A DNA stretch of 64,000 nucleotides from Xiphophorus maculatus (GCF_002775205.1 NC_036464.1:2841317-2905316), one strand, 5' to 3'; positions 1 through 12,799 are shown, numbered from the stretch's first letter. A program made the numbers and translations. Notes: a model not told the origin generated them from the letters alone.

Positions 1-2368
1 CTGAGATCAAACTAAAACCGCCTCTGATTGGCTCTGAGACATCAGAGGGGCGGGGCCTCCAGATGAGCAAAATGGCCGCCGTCTCCCTCCAACCAGTTAA
101 AATAACTTTGGGTTTTTATTACAGTTGACTTTGTCTAATTCAGTTAATCTGTTAGTTTTTACAGTGTTTGCTGGTTTTTATCAGTTAAATATTCTTTAGT
201 TTTAGTTCAGTTTTTATTAGTTTTTTCATACTTTGTTTCAGTTTTAGGTACAAAAAGGTCAAAGTTTGTATTGTGATTATGTTTACATAGATTGTCTAAT
301 TAATACTCAACAGAAGTTTCCATTTTCAGAAACTATTCAGTTACAGATCAACCAGGGTCTGTTTTCTAACAGGTTTCTACAACTGTTGATGTTTTGCAGT
401 CCAGCGTTGAGCTGCAGGATCATCAGAATGTTTTAGTTTTAGAAAAGTGCGACATATTTCCAGTTAGTTATAGTTTTTCTTAATTACGTTTTAATTTATT
501 CCAGTTAAAGAAAATGTTTCCTCTGTTTCAGGTTCTGGTTAGTTTTAGTGACTATAGAAACTGAGCGTTTAGTCGCAGCATCCTGAGGTCTGGCAAAGCA
601 TGCTGGGTAACTCGGCAGCTGCGTTTGTCACCGAAGTGAGCTGGTTTCCATGACGATGCAGGTTTCATCACCGACCAGGACAGGAAGGTCCAGCAGCAGG
701 TCGGGGCGGTTCTGGAGAACAGAGCTGGACGAGCAGACAGAGGGCTCACTCTGCTCTGTAATGTCTGCTGAGGTTTTGCTGCAGCGACCAGAACCAGAAC
801 CAGAGCTGGGGCGTCACAGCGCAGCGCTCAGAGGGAGAACTGGACCGGGCTTCAAAGCCTGCGCGGCCCCCTGGGGCCATCAGGGATATTTCCGGAGAAC
901 AATGGCTGTTTGGATCGCTTCGCGCCGCCGGCGGCCGGCAGCGCCATACAGGAAACGCTTTATGAGCCGGGAGGAAGTGAGAGCGGCAGCAATCAGTTCA
1001 ACAGCTTCCTGCAGGGGGAGGGGGGTGGGCAGCGAGTCAGAGCGCTGGGACCAGCAGAACCGGGCCTCGGATCACTAGAACTGGGTCTGGACCAGCAGAA
1101 TGTCAGGTCAAAGGCCAATTATTTTATAAAGTTAATTAGACTTTTTACTGGTCCAGATTGATTCTGTTGGGTCGGATCAGATAATACCAGCTCTACTTCC
1201 AGGGAAATGGTTCTGGAGAATCTCTGAGTCAGAACCAGACAAACTGGACCTGAGGTGTCTTACCATGGGTTCTGAGAGCCAGCAGGAGAACAGCAAGCAG
1301 ACTGGTCAGAACTGCCATCCTGCAGCCAGAACCGGGCCCAGAACAACACAGCAGCAGCTTCGCTCCCAGAGACGCTGGTTCTGATCGGCCCACAGCAGGA
1401 CGGGCTGGCGGCGGGTCGGCGGCAGCAGCAGGTTGGGGAGGGGAACAACTGGGTCCAGGAGAATCAACACCTCAGGTTCTGCTGGGTCTCACTGGTTCTG
1501 TAGGTCCGAAACCCTGGAAGAGAAACACCAGAAAGGTCAAAGAGTTCTGACCCAGATTCATCTCTGGTGGCCTCATCACCATGGTAACCAGAGGATACTG
1601 AGCCCAGAGGTGAAAGGTCAAAGTTATTTAATGTTTATTTTATTAAAAATGTAAACAAACATTTAAATGAAACGTTAAAACATTTCTACTTGTTTTAATT
1701 TGGGTTTTATTATTTTTCTCCACTGTGTTTTTTATAATTTTAAACTTATTAAAATACTAAAAGGAAAAAGAAAACGCCTCCACAGCCTCATATCAACATA
1801 TTTGTGATGATTTAAAAAATGTTTTACTTTGTATTTTTTTATGCTTAATTTTTTTTACATAAATAAAAGCTAAAACAATAATTTAAAACACCTGCAGCGT
1901 TTTATTAAAGCAATTCAATCACTTCATTTATTTATAAATTTTATGTATTTTTTTTATCTTACTTTATAAATCAAAAATACAAACTAAATTAAAAACACTT
2001 TTTTCAGTGCAGGTTTCTACTGAGTCGTTTCTGGTTGATTTTCCCTAAATGTTCCTGACGGCCGACCGTTTCCCGGTCCTGTCAGAACCAGACAGAACCA
2101 TGAAGCTGTTCCCATCTGGACCCGTCCTCACTGAACAGAACCCGACCAGAACCCCTGGGGCTAAAGAGGAGCAGTGGGACCCTGAGGGGCCCGGCTCCAG
2201 CCCCCCCACCGTGACCCCGTGACCCCTGCCAGCACGGCGCTGCCCCCCACAGTCCGGTTCTGCCCAGAGAAGTTCTGCTTGTTGTAATTAGTGAAGTGGA
2301 GGGCGGGGAGTCCGACCTTTGACCCAGTTTTCACACATCTCTGTAGATGGACAAAGCTTGAAGCAGCT
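1..2368. other. non-coding, no gene recognised
   Basis: AT-rich sequence mixed with AGAACC/GGTTCTG words. Short ORFs at 650-1161 and 1260-1654 show no domain or codon pattern worth calling. Moderately GC-rich patch at about 830-1060. Confidence 0.6.
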
Positions 2369-2572
2369 CCGCTGTTAGCCTGAGCTGCTAACGGCTAACA
2401 AAGCAGCTGAGCCATTAGCAGCTAATGGCTAACAGAGCAGCTGAGCCATTAGCAGCTAACGGCTAACAGCAGCTGCTGAGCCATTAGCAGCTAACAGAGC
2501 AGCAGAGCCATTAGCAGCTAACGGCTAACAGAGCAGCTGAGCCATTAGCAGCTAACGGCTAACAGCAGCTGC
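2369..2572. repeat. GCTAAC-type minisatellite
   Basis: About six imperfect units of roughly 33-36 bp built from CATTAGCAGCTAACGGCTAA and CAGAGCAGCTGAGC. Confidence 0.85.
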
Positions 2573-3353
2573 TCTACAAACGTCATGAACTCAGAAAATT
2601 CAGATTTTCCTCCTCAGGGTCATAAAGCTGCAAAAACACAAAATATGACCAAATATTCATGTTTGGTTTCCACTGCAAACGTCTCAATACATTTGAAATA
2701 ATAAATTAACTTAGAGAAACTTTTCAGCAAGATATAGAAACTTTTTTAGAGTCAAAATGAACCAATATTGAAGTTTTAGTTCCATTGGCAGATTATCTCA
2801 CTGTGGCAGAAAATGTCTTGTTATAAATGGAAACAGTCATTTTCTAAATCAATGACTGATTGATTTAATTATTGACTTAAATCAAGCTGTTACATCTTGA
2901 TAGAAAGTTGCCTGTCAGTTTATTCTTATTTCAGGTATTTTAAGATATTTGCAGTAGAAACTAGACAGAAATACTTGGTAAGTTTCAGCGAAGGCAGAAA
3001 TAAATTTATATGAAATAAAACCAGCCTGAAAACAACAGAAACGTTTTCCTGATGTTTCTGTTATTTACATCCCGTCACAGCTCACAGATCTGTTTTTATT
3101 AAATATCTGAGCTCAATCTCTACAACAGAACAAACGTTTCTTTAAATAAGCTGAAAACTGTTGGTTTTTCCTTCATTTTAAAATAAAGTGACTCTTTCTG
3201 TTCATCTTTCTTCTTCTTCTGCTCTAAAACCTCCAGCTGTGAACACGACTCCTTCATAAAACCATGAAAACATGTTTAGGGAAACGCCGCGCTGTTGAAG
3301 GTGAAGGAAGCCAAAGTCTGAGGCTCCGAGACGAGTCAGAACACGACTCCACT

Positions 3354-3422
3354 GAGGAGGAGGAGGAGGAGGAGGAGGAGGAGGAGGAGGAGGAGGAGGA
3401 GGAGGAGGAGGAAGAGGAGGAG
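3354..3422. repeat. GAG trinucleotide array
   Basis: Near-pure (GAG)n, about 23 units with one GAA. One frame would give poly-Glu inside an ORF at 3264-3785, which I do not accept as a gene. Confidence 0.9.
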
Positions 3423-3832
3423 GTTCTGCCCCTGAGGAGGCGGCGCCGGCCCTGCTGTTCTCTCCTCCAGCCGTGTTTTCAAAGGGAAGTGGATGTGTTG
3501 GGTGATTTAGGGAGGTGGGGGGGCGGGGGTTCCTGTTGTGGGCTCAAACCGGGCCTGCCGGGTCTTGTTGGACTTCGGGTCTGTGTCCTTATCTCTGCCG
3601 TTGTCTTCGTTTCCATCTGCAAGCGGAGCAAAGACTCCCAAACAGACGAGTGTTTTTGTTGTGGCAACCAGGTGAAGATTCCTCCACTTCTCCGTTATCG
3701 CCGACCGGACGGCAGCAGGAAACACGCCGACTGGTTCTGGTTCTGGTTCTGGTTCCTCCTGCTCCTGAAGGCTTCCATCGGGTGAAGGAGGAAGCTTCGT
3801 CAGGATAATAGGAACCGCACAACCTGATCAGG

Positions 3833-3875
3833 GGTCAAAGGTCTTATGGAGACGGAAATAATAAGACCTTTGACC
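3833..3875. repeat. perfect 15-bp inverted repeat with DR1-like half sites
   Basis: GGTCAAAGGTCTTAT at 3833-3847 pairs with ATAAGACCTTTGACC at 3861-3875 around a 13-nt loop. Each arm includes a GGGTCA-A-AGGTCT-like nuclear-receptor DR1 pattern. Confidence 0.7.
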
Positions 3876-4021
3876 TTTACTCTCGTCAGTCAGTTCCTGC
3901 AGGAACCTACAGCATCACTAGCAGTTTAAACCGATGGGAACAACAGAGTTCAGATTGATATTCTGAGATGTTAGTGGCGATCAAACTGATGACAGAAACC
4001 AGAGATGTGGGCCAATCACAG

Positions 4022-4112
4022 ATAATCACCATCATTTATCAGTAATTACCATCACTTACCAATATTTACCAATATTTACCATCATTTACCAATATTTACC
4101 AATATTTACCAA
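4022..4112. repeat. ATTTACCAAT-like short tandem repeat
   Basis: Ten-base units such as ATTTACCAAT and CATCATTTACC repeated about eight times. Confidence 0.7.
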
Positions 4113-4647
4113 TCCTTTCACTGCTGACATCACGTCTCTGCTCCAGTTTAACCATCACTGTCACATGACCTCACACAAACCACCTGACCTCCAAGAAGCA
4201 CCTGCTGCTGTCCATCAGTCTGGTGAGGGTCAAAGGTCATCTTTAGACCACCTCAGGTCCATCGTTTGCCTGATGAGGATCGAGGTTAGCATAGCTGCGT
4301 CTATTTGAAGGACCTGATTCTGGTCCTCTGATGCTGGACCATGATGGTTCTGTCCATCATGGTCCAGCACGGTGGTGGAGGTATGATGCTGTGGGCAGCC
4401 ATTGACTGGACCCTGATCTCCTCTGTAGACCAAAGTATTTCAGGGTGAACGGCGAGTCCATCTGTCCAACAGCCAAAGCTCGGTCCAAACAGAACCCAGC
4501 AGCAGATCTAGAACAGAACAACTGGAACAGAAGAATCAAGGAGCTGGAATGGCCTAGTCAAAGTCCAGAGCGCAATTGGGTTGAAATATTGTGGTGGGAC
4601 CTTCAGAGAGCTGAGCAGAAGCAAACTTTCAAACTACACGGCTGCCG

Positions 4648-4762
4648 TTAGCTTCACAGCTGCTGTTAGCATCACGGCTGTTAGCTTCACAGCTGCTGTT
4701 AGCATCATGGCTGTTAGCTTCACAGCTGCTGTTAGCATCACGGCTGTTAGCTTCACAGCTGC
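4648..4762. repeat. 36-bp tandem repeat
   Basis: About three units composed of AGCTTCACAGCTGCTGTTAG and CATCACGGCTGTT. Confidence 0.8.
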
Positions 4763-4799
4763 TGCTCTGAAGCTTCAGATGTTGAACAGGAAGCAGGAG

Positions 4800-5465
4800 T
4801 TCAGGTTGTGAACAGCTTCAGCCTGGTTCCTGTCTACTGTCTGGTTTTCTTCCTCCTGCCTCCAGTTTTCCATCGCCTCCCCCTCTCCTGCCTCCATCTT
4901 GGCCCCGTTCCCCGGCCCCTGCGGGGGCCCCTCCTTGCAGGCGGGCCTCTGGGTGCTGCAGCCTCCCGGCGCCCTGCCCGACATGCCTTTCAGGGCCTGG
5001 GAGACTGCAGCCCAGACTCTCTGGCTCCACTGCCATTGTTTGCTCGACTGCTCTCTGCCTCCTGCCCTGCCGTGGATTAGCATAAGATTACCCAGAATCC
5101 TCGGAGTCACAGCCAGCGCCGCATCTTCACCCTCCTCTCCATCCTTCCTCCTGATTTCTGACCTGTGCTGATCCTTCAGTCATTTAAAGAGGATTGAACC
5201 AACAACCCTGCAGTGCCTCACTTCACCTCCAGCTGATCTGGGATGGTGTTTGTAGAAACCTGGAGTTCCTGGTTACTACAGCTGATAACAGATCACAGCT
5301 GATCATCTGTAAACAGGAAGCCTCCATGATGTGTACCTTCCACCAAACCAGGAGTTCATGTAAACCCGCCCAGCGTCTCAACAACAACCTACCCGTCCAT
5401 GTCAAGGTTGGCTGTAATGGATTCTGATGTTTTTAAGGCTGTTTGGTCCAGTAGTCTCAGTCTGA
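4800..5465. other. non-coding, GC-rich then mixed
   Basis: GC-rich stretch (about 4840-5070) with overlapping ORFs on both strands but no recognisable domain. Confidence 0.5.
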
Positions 5466-5716
5466 TTGGGGAACCAGAACATCTGCTCCACCTCCAGCTG
5501 CTGTGGTTCTGACCCAAACCAACCTGTTCCCCTCCTGGCCTGTGGGGGCACTGCACCAAGAACCACTGAAGGAAACGACACAAAAACTTCTGAAGACACT
5601 GAGAGCAACTTCCTTCTTCACCAAATGGAAACAAGATGGAGGCGTCAGATTTTAGCGGTTGGAGGATTTTTGGCTGAAGACCAGGAGCCATTTCTGCTGC
5701 TAGCGCTAGGCTAGGA
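5466..5716 (+). repeat. dispersed repeat, copy A
   Basis: Very similar over about 250 bp to 29375-29650: both run from GAACCAGAACATCTGCTCCA through GGAAACGACACAAAAAC to CCAGGAGCCATTTCTGCTGC. An apparent ORF in it is shared by both copies but has no protein hallmarks. Family not recognised. Confidence 0.75.
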
Positions 5717-7323
5717 GCCCAAGATTTACTTTTTCTCTCACCAGCCGGCTGAGATCTACCACGACACAAAGATATAAAAGTTGTAAATGAAACTCTATTG
5801 ACTTATTTTATATACATCAGTTATAGCAGAAATATTAAAGTGATAGAAACCTGATGCAGTTTCTTCCTCAGTGGGATTCTGACACTGGGAGCAGGTTACT
5901 GGTTTCTCAGCCAGGAACTGGTTGGAAACCTGAGGCCAGCAGGTATCAGTCAGTTATTGGAGATCTGAACTTTGGTTTGATGACCTCAATATGAGAAATT
6001 TCAGACTGAAAGAGCTCTGCTCAGTTAAAAACAAATCTTCTGATGTTAGGATATTTTTCCTCCAACAGGATCCAGAGGAATCACCTCAAATGTTGGACTG
6101 GATTTTATTTCAATGTCATTCGTGAAGGTCAGCTTCTTATTTTCAACAGTGAGCTAGAAAGGTTGAAAAAGGTCATTTTGGAGAAAGTTTCATCAACATC
6201 TATAAGAGACGAAAATGTTTGATAGAAAATCCTTTCAGACTCTGAGCTCAAAGCGAGACGCCAGAAAGCATCAAGCTCTTTTTTAGATTAGAAAATTAAT
6301 TTAACCTGAACAGGTGATCAACTCACAACCGCTCTACCTTTTTACTCTCTGTCTCTCTTTGTCGTTTTAGCACACCTGTTGCCGTGGCAACCGCCTGCGC
6401 CAGCAAGCCGAGCAGAGATTACGTTAAAAACAAAACATTCAGTCTGTTACCATATCAGGTTTTAGGCTTGATCTTTATTTTGCGATTATTAATAATCGCT
6501 CCCTGAACACAGCGATGGCTGATTGATTTAACTCCTGCTCTGCTCGTCAGTCGGTCTTTGAGTCGCCTTTTTTTAATGGAACCGACACGCACTGACTTGC
6601 ATGACACCTTGTTGAAACAACAATGAGATTATTACTTTTGTTGGGTCATTAATTTTAACACGTTTTGTTGATTTTTTAAAATTATTTTAGTTACAAACGT
6701 TTTGGTTCTTGGTGTCAGAAGAGGAAGTTCTGGTTTCAGCCTCATGGTGCCGCTCAGTTTGCTACCTACTGCTGAGATCCACTCAAAACCTTCCGCGATC
6801 TATCGACGTGTTGAGCTCCCCTGTGCTAGGCTAACACATTAGCTTTGGTTGTATTTACCCAGAATGCCCAGCGCTGTAGCCCACTTCCTGCTTTTGGAGC
6901 GGTCTCCGTTCCGCTTGCAGTTCAAACCAGTTCACTTCAACTGAATCCAGACCGAGGTTTGGAGGACCAGAGTACGATTACGGATTCACACCTCACTTAC
7001 CGAACTGGACTTTGACTAGGCAAACAGACTACAGTTGGTGTGACCCTGAGAGATTTACATTATTTGGATTAATGTCACTAGAAACTGCTGCTGCATCAAG
7101 AACCAAGGTGACCTGAGCAGGAAATGAGGAGCAGAGCGCCATCTTGTGACGTCACATTTACAAGACATCCTGAAGACACGAATCCTTTTTTTATCCTGTT
7201 GGACGGAGAAAAGAAACATTTGGATTGTATCCTGGAGACTCTTAAAGAGCATCAGCGCTCTGAGTGACACGTCTGACACTGAGATGATTAAAGACCAAAA
7301 ATCAGGCTGAGGAGGCCAATCCA
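5717..7323. other. non-coding, no gene recognised
   Basis: Apart from the repeat fragment at 6826-6890 nothing identifiable. The ORF at 7055-7324 has no family features. Confidence 0.5.
6826..6890 (+). repeat. dispersed repeat fragment related to copy B end
   Basis: TTAGCTTTGGTTGTATTTAC followed by CCAGAATGCCC is also found at the right end of the 29.4-kb copy. Either an approximately 1.1-kb segment separates the two halves of copy A, or the 29-kb copy is internally deleted. Confidence 0.55.
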
Positions 7324-7985
7324 TCCGTCAGCGACAGGAAGTTCATCCATCAGCGACAGGAAGTCCATCCGTCAGCGACAGGAAGTTCATCCAACATGGA
7401 CAGGAAGTTCATCCATCAGCGACAGGAAGTTCATCCATCAGCGACAGGACGTTCATCCATCAGCGACAGGAAGTTCATCCATCAGCGACAGGAAGTCCAT
7501 CCATCAGCGACAGGAAGTTCATCCAACATGGACAGGAAGTTCATCCATCAGCGACAGGAAGTCCATCCATCAGCGACAGGAAGTTCATCCAACATGGACA
7601 GGAAGTCCATCCGTCAGCGACAGGAAGTTCATCCAACATGGACAGGAAGTCCATCCGTCAGCGACAGGACGTTCATCCATCAGCGACAGGAAGTTCATCC
7701 ATCAGCGACAGGAAGTCCATCCGTCAGCGACAGGAAGTTCATCCATCAGCGACAGGAAGTCCATCCATCAGCGACAGGAAGTTCATCCAACATGGACAGG
7801 AAGTCCATCCGTCAGCGACAGGACGTTCATCCATCAGCGACAGGACGTTCATCCATCAGCGACAGGAAGTTCATCCATCAGCGACAGGACGTTCATCCAT
7901 CAGCGACAGGAAGTTCATCCAACATGGACAGGAAATTCATCCATCAGCAGCAGGAAGTTCATCCAACATGGACAGGAAGTTTCCC
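7324..7985. repeat. 22-bp minisatellite, about 30 units
   Basis: Two main unit types alternate: CCATCAGCGACAGGAAGTTC+AT and CCAACATGGACAGGAAGTTC+AT, plus variants with GTCC or ACGTTC. It yields long ORFs because 22 x 3 = 66 bp codes a 22-residue period; these are not genes. Confidence 0.95.
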
Positions 7986-8681
7986 TGCAGCGCTCGCTCT
8001 TCCAGAGAAATAAAACGCCTCAAAGCAACACAAACAGCTGCAGCATCTGAGATGCACAAGCGAGCGTTACGGTAGATCCTTCCATAGAGTCTACAGATTT
8101 TATCTCCCTCCTGGGATTTGCCGTTTTATCGTAATCAGTCTGTTGACTTTAAAGCTCAGGGACACATTCACATCATCCTGAACATTTAACCCATAAAAAC
8201 CCGTTTATTATTAATCCAGTTTATGCCGCAGCTCTGCTCAGCCTGAACAGATTGTTGTTCTTTATTCTGATTTTATAGATTTTATATTTTTATTAAAAAA
8301 CTTTGACGTTCTGTCACTCTGCTGCTATTCCACCCAGACATCCTGAAGCCCCTCAGCACCAGGCCGGTCCGCTGCGGCGCTGATTTCATTAGAACCAAAC
8401 AGAACCAGAACCAGCAGCTTCATCAGGTTACAGCCGCACAGACTACCCACAATCCTCTGGGGCGCCTCGTCATGGTCACACAGCAGGTCGTTGTCGAGCT
8501 CCTGGAGGAGGTTTAATTACTTTAATCGTCATGGAAACGGGTCCATCAATCACAGCTGCCGCCGAGTCACAGACAGCAGAACCAGCCAATCACAGCCAGG
8601 GAGAACATCGATTACCAGAACCCCCGACCCAACCCAAACCCCCGCCTCCTCCCAGGCTGCTGGAATGTGAAGCAGGTAATG

Positions 8682-8684
<3 letters not shown>

Positions 8685-8731
<47 letters not shown>

Positions 8732-8797
8732 CAGCCTGGAGGAGTTCTGTCTCTGGTTCTGCTTCAGCCACAGCAGAGTAAACACAGCCAGCAGTAG

Positions 8798-8843
<46 letters not shown>
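8685..8843. repeat. paired CA and GT microsatellites
   Basis: (CA)n at 8685-8730 and (GT)n at 8802-8842, inverted relative to each other and about 70 bp apart, so a single strand could fold into a long hairpin. Confidence 0.9.
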
Positions 8844-8844
<1 letters not shown>

Positions 8845-8869
8845 TCCAGTTGGAGTCTGGACGCCGGAT

Positions 8870-9300
8870 GGTTTCATCCACCGCGTCGCCGTGGCAACGG
8901 TAGCCCGGCCACAGCAGCGGACCTTGCTAGGTGGTCCAGAGGTCGGTCCTGACGGCTCCTGCAGCAGAACCAGAACCCGGAGCGCTGCGGCTGTAACCGG
9001 AGCCGCCGGGTCGGCCCAGACAGGGCGGGGCGGGGGGACATATGGCAGCTATTAGGCGCTGCAGACTGCCCGGCTCTGCTGCAGAACCTCCGACTCCGCC
9101 GCCCCGAACAGAAAAATCCCTGCAGCTCTCCTCCATTAATCAAACCAGCAGACGGATCCAATCAGCCAATCACAGCCTGTGGTCAACAGCCAGGAGGCCT
9201 CCTGATTGGCCAGCTCTGACTCATGCCCAGAGGTCAGAGGTTAATCTCCTCATTAGCAGGGCGGGGCCTGGAGGAGCAGTTAGTCTTCATACCTGACTGG
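8870..9300. promoter_or_regulatory. GC/CpG-rich block, possible promoter
   Basis: CpG-dense sequence containing GGGCGGGGCGGGG, a GC-box cluster, near 9022-9042. In mammals BMPR1A follows LDB3, so this could be a 5' region of that gene on the minus strand, but no bmpr1a coding exon is visible. Confidence 0.25.
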
Positions 9301-10690
9301 AGGCTCCATGATGCAGCAGAGAGCAGGACTGAGAACGGCCCCATGGGAAATGTAGTCTGAAGGCAGCCGGTCTGCAAAACAAACACAATGAGGTTAGAAA
9401 TATAAAAATATTAACATTGGAACGAGTTAATGTTCACTCTGCAGCCAGACAGGAAGCTGCTCCAAAACCCTTCACAATAAGAGTCCAGATGGTCTGGACC
9501 CAGTCCAGGAAGCAACTCACTGCAGAACATTGGACCTAAATACTAGACTGAACAAAAAGCACCAATAAGAGAGCAGTTAGAGCTAAATATGAGCATCGAC
9601 TCAGCGGCGCCACCTACTGTCTGACAGGAGACGTGCAGAGAGCAACAGGAAGGAAACAGAACATGGAGCGAAACTAAAAGATGAGCTAAAAGATTATTTA
9701 ACTTACATTAAGACAAGATAAACTTAACTGGAATAATACAAACTAAACTAAAACAACTTAAGCTAAGCTAGCAGAAGATAAGCTAAGCTAAACAAGATAA
9801 TAAGTTAAACTAAACTTGATGATCAGACACATGGAGGTTTTTAGAAAATAAGCAGGAAATCTAAATGTCAACAATCCCGACAACAGCTGCTGATATCAGA
9901 TGGATATTAATATGAGTTACTGTCTGCTGCAGATCTACCTGCAGATCTACCTGCAGATCTACCTGCAGATCTACATGGATGATTTAAAAGATCTTTACTG
10001 TAAAGGAAGTAAATTAAATGTTAGTATGAAGATGAAACGTTTCCTTTTCCATTCAGACATTTCAACCAGGAACAACAACCTGAGAATCTCTGACATGATG
10101 AAGAACTGCAAACATGGCCGACCTGCTCCCAGAGCGGAAACCATGGCAACCAGCAGAGGACTCCTGTAGGTGGAAACTAGTGGAACCGGTTCTGGTGGCA
10201 GAGCGGAGGAACGCCGCCTAGAAGCCGAGACCTGCAGTCGGGCCGACAACCAGAACCCATCAGTCCAACCGGACTCTTTCCTCACCAAAGGCCGGGCCCA
10301 ACCGGACCGGACCAGGCATCAGCGCGCTGCGTCCAGGCAGCTGCTGCCTCTACAGCAACATGGCGCTCACCTCCCAGTCCACCCAGTGGTGAACTGGGTC
10401 CAGTAGGCGCGGCTCCACTGACTCACCAGCTGCTGCTGTTTTTATCCCATCAGGAACGCCGGCGTTCCCAAAACACTCAGGATTTACTGCAGCGCACAGA
10501 GGAGGCCCAGTTCTGGAGGCCCGGTTCTGGAGGCCCGGTTCTGGCTACAAGAATTTATTTTTTATTTTTTTATTAGGATCCCAGTTAATTTCCAGGACTT
10601 TAGTCACTAATCTTCCAGGGATCCAGCTGATAAAACATATTCATAAAACCATTTTAATATCACAAAATTTGTTGCATTCATGTTACAAAT
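9300..10690. other. non-coding with a 12-bp repeat
   Basis: AGATCTACCTGC is repeated about four times at 9930-9974. Around 10503-10545 AGGCCCGGTTCTGG occurs three times. No gene seen. Confidence 0.6.
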
Positions 10691-10694
10691 GACA

Positions 10695-11085
10695 CAAAAA
10701 CCGATATTTAATAAAAAACAATATTTAATAAAAACTGATATTTAATAAAAACAATATTTAATAAAAAACAATATTTAATAAAAAACAATATTTAATAAAA
10801 AACTATATTTAATAAAAACTGATATTTAATAAAAACAATATTTAATAAAAACTGATATTTAATAAAAAACAATATTTAGTAAAAACAATATTTAGTAAAA
10901 ACAATATTTAATAAAACTATATTTAATAAAAACTATATTTAATAAAAACTATATTTAATAAAAACCGATACTTAATAAAAACCGATATTTAATAAAAAAC
11001 GATATTTAATAAAAACAATATTTAATAAAAAACTATATTTAATTAAAACTGATATTTAATTAAAACTGATATTTAATAAAAATCA
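10695..11085. repeat. AT-rich 15-16-bp minisatellite
   Basis: About 25 units of AATATTTAATAAAAAC with variants (GATATTTAATAAAAACT, ATATTTAGTAAAAAC). Confidence 0.93.
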
Positions 11086-11689
11086 GATTTCAGCTCTTTT
11101 AGGAGAAAATCTGATTTTTCTGGGTCGTTAATTCGGTTCCTGAACGCAGCATCAAAAGGCCGCGGTGCATTCACAGCCTCCAGGAAAACCCAGCACTGAG
11201 CTGGAAGCAGGTTTGGACCCGACTGCTGCAGCCTGCAGGAACTGAGGCTGCCGGAGCGGGTCAGAACCGCTGGGCCCGTTTGTTACCAACAGATCAATAG
11301 AATCACAGGACGACAGGAAACAGAACCTGGAGGTCGGACCGACCTTCAGACGGTACCTGGGCGGGAGGGAGGAACCTTCCAGAACCAGAACCTCTGAGTC
11401 ATGACCCGACAGGAAGGAGAACCAGAACCTCAGCCCAGTCTGTTCAGATCATTTAGTGGAGATCAGAACCGGTCTGTCTCCAGAACCAACCTGATCCAAT
11501 AAACCCGCTGCAGCAGCAGGTCAAACTGAGACCCGGTACCAGGACTCATCTGAACCGGTTCTGATTAGATACCCAGAAAATCCCAGAGCAGAACCGGGAC
11601 CCGGTGAGTTTGGGTTTCAGTTCAACGAAACGTTCAGAAAATATGGAGAAATAAAAATGATTCATTTAATCAGAGAGAAAAGAACTGAC

Positions 11690-12070
11690 TGGAGGAACTG
11701 AACAGGTTCAGAGGAACTGGTTCAGCTACAGTGAATTAGTGAATCAATTAAAGTGAATCAGTTTAAATCCCATGAAACTGATTCAGTTGGAAGTGATTCA
11801 AATAAATCTGGATCAGTTAAAGAGAATCAATTGTAGTGAGTCATATCAAAGTGATTCAGTGAAACAGATTCAGTTAAAGTGAGTCATTAAGTGGTTCAGT
11901 CAAAGTAAATTAGTTTAATTCAGCTGGAAGTGATTCAGTTCCAGTGAATCAATTAAACAGAGATGAAAGTATTTTGGATCGAACCGATTCATTTAAAGCT
12001 GATTCAGTGGAAAGTGATTCAGTTTAATGGAAGTGATTCAGGTAAAATGAATCATTTCAGTGGAAAAAGA
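11690..12070. repeat. degenerate GATTCAGTT/AAAGTGA repeat
   Basis: Loose repetition of GATTCAGT, AAAGTGAATCA and similar words over about 380 bp. Confidence 0.6.
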
Positions 12071-12139
12071 ATCAGTTTGGATCTCAGCTGGAACCAGAAG
12101 AAGAAGAATGGCTGCTCTGTGCGCCGGCTGCCATTACTG

Positions 12140-12360
12140 CCTTTATTTATCTGCTGAGCTGCAGCGCTGAGGAAGAGGAGGAGGAGGAAGAGGAGCGGGC
12201 CGGATTGCATGTTTTCCTCCTCGGCTCAGCCACTCTGTCTCCAGGACGATGGGGGAGGAAGAGGAGGAGGAGGAGGAAGAAACCTGATCTCCTCCTCCTC
12301 CACCGCCGCCTCTCAGCCGCCTGAGAAACCCGATCCCGACTCTGCAGCGCGAGGCTCGGA
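12140..12360. promoter_or_regulatory. GC-rich purine/pyrimidine block, possible 5' exon region
   Basis: GAGGAGGAGGAAGAGGAG runs with CpGs. It looks like 5'UTR or promoter DNA, but neither strand shows a defensible coding exon. Confidence 0.2.
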
Positions 12361-12593
12361 GGGGGAGGAGAGGGAAACTGGGAAAACTGGGAATACTGAG
12401 CCAGGAGGAGAGGAAAAATGGGAAAACTGGGAAGACCGGATAAATACTCCAGGAGACAGAAAATTGGGGAAAACGCTCCAAAAAGAAAGGAAAAACCAGG
12501 AAAACTGAGCCAGAAAAAAAACTGGGAAAACCAAACCGGAGCAGAAAGGATGGAGCAGGAAGACAGATCTGCTCCATCAGATCTGCTCCACAG

Positions 12594-12795
12594 GAAACTC
12601 CAGGAACGTCCAGGAAACTCCAGGAGCGTCCAGGAAACTCCAGGAGCGTCCAGGAATCTCCAGGGACGTCCAGGAATCTCCAGGAAACTCCAGGAATCTC
12701 CAGGAAACTCCAGGAGCGTCCAGGAATCTCCAGGAACATCCAGGAATCTCCAGGAACGTCCAGGAATCTCCAGGAACATCCAGGAACGTCCAGAG
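12594..12795. repeat. 20-bp minisatellite
   Basis: About 20 half-units of CAGGAATCTC, CAGGAAACTC, CAGGAGCGTC and CAGGAACATC. Confidence 0.92.
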
Positions 12796-12799
12796 TTCC

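Noticed and set aside
3264-3785. 173-residue ORF with poly-Glu
   Set aside because: Poly-Glu comes from the GAG array; flanks show no domain and overlapping frames are equally open.
5389-5769. 126-residue minus ORF and 82-residue plus ORF shared with 29.4 kb
   Set aside because: Shared because the DNA is a dispersed repeat; no protein hallmark, and ORF ends differ between copies.
7396-8075. 205- and 145-residue plus ORFs
   Set aside because: Translation of the 22-bp minisatellite; no non-repetitive coding sequence.
7324-12795. CRISPR-like regular repeats
   Set aside because: Units are contiguous with no unique spacers, and the genome is clearly a vertebrate's.
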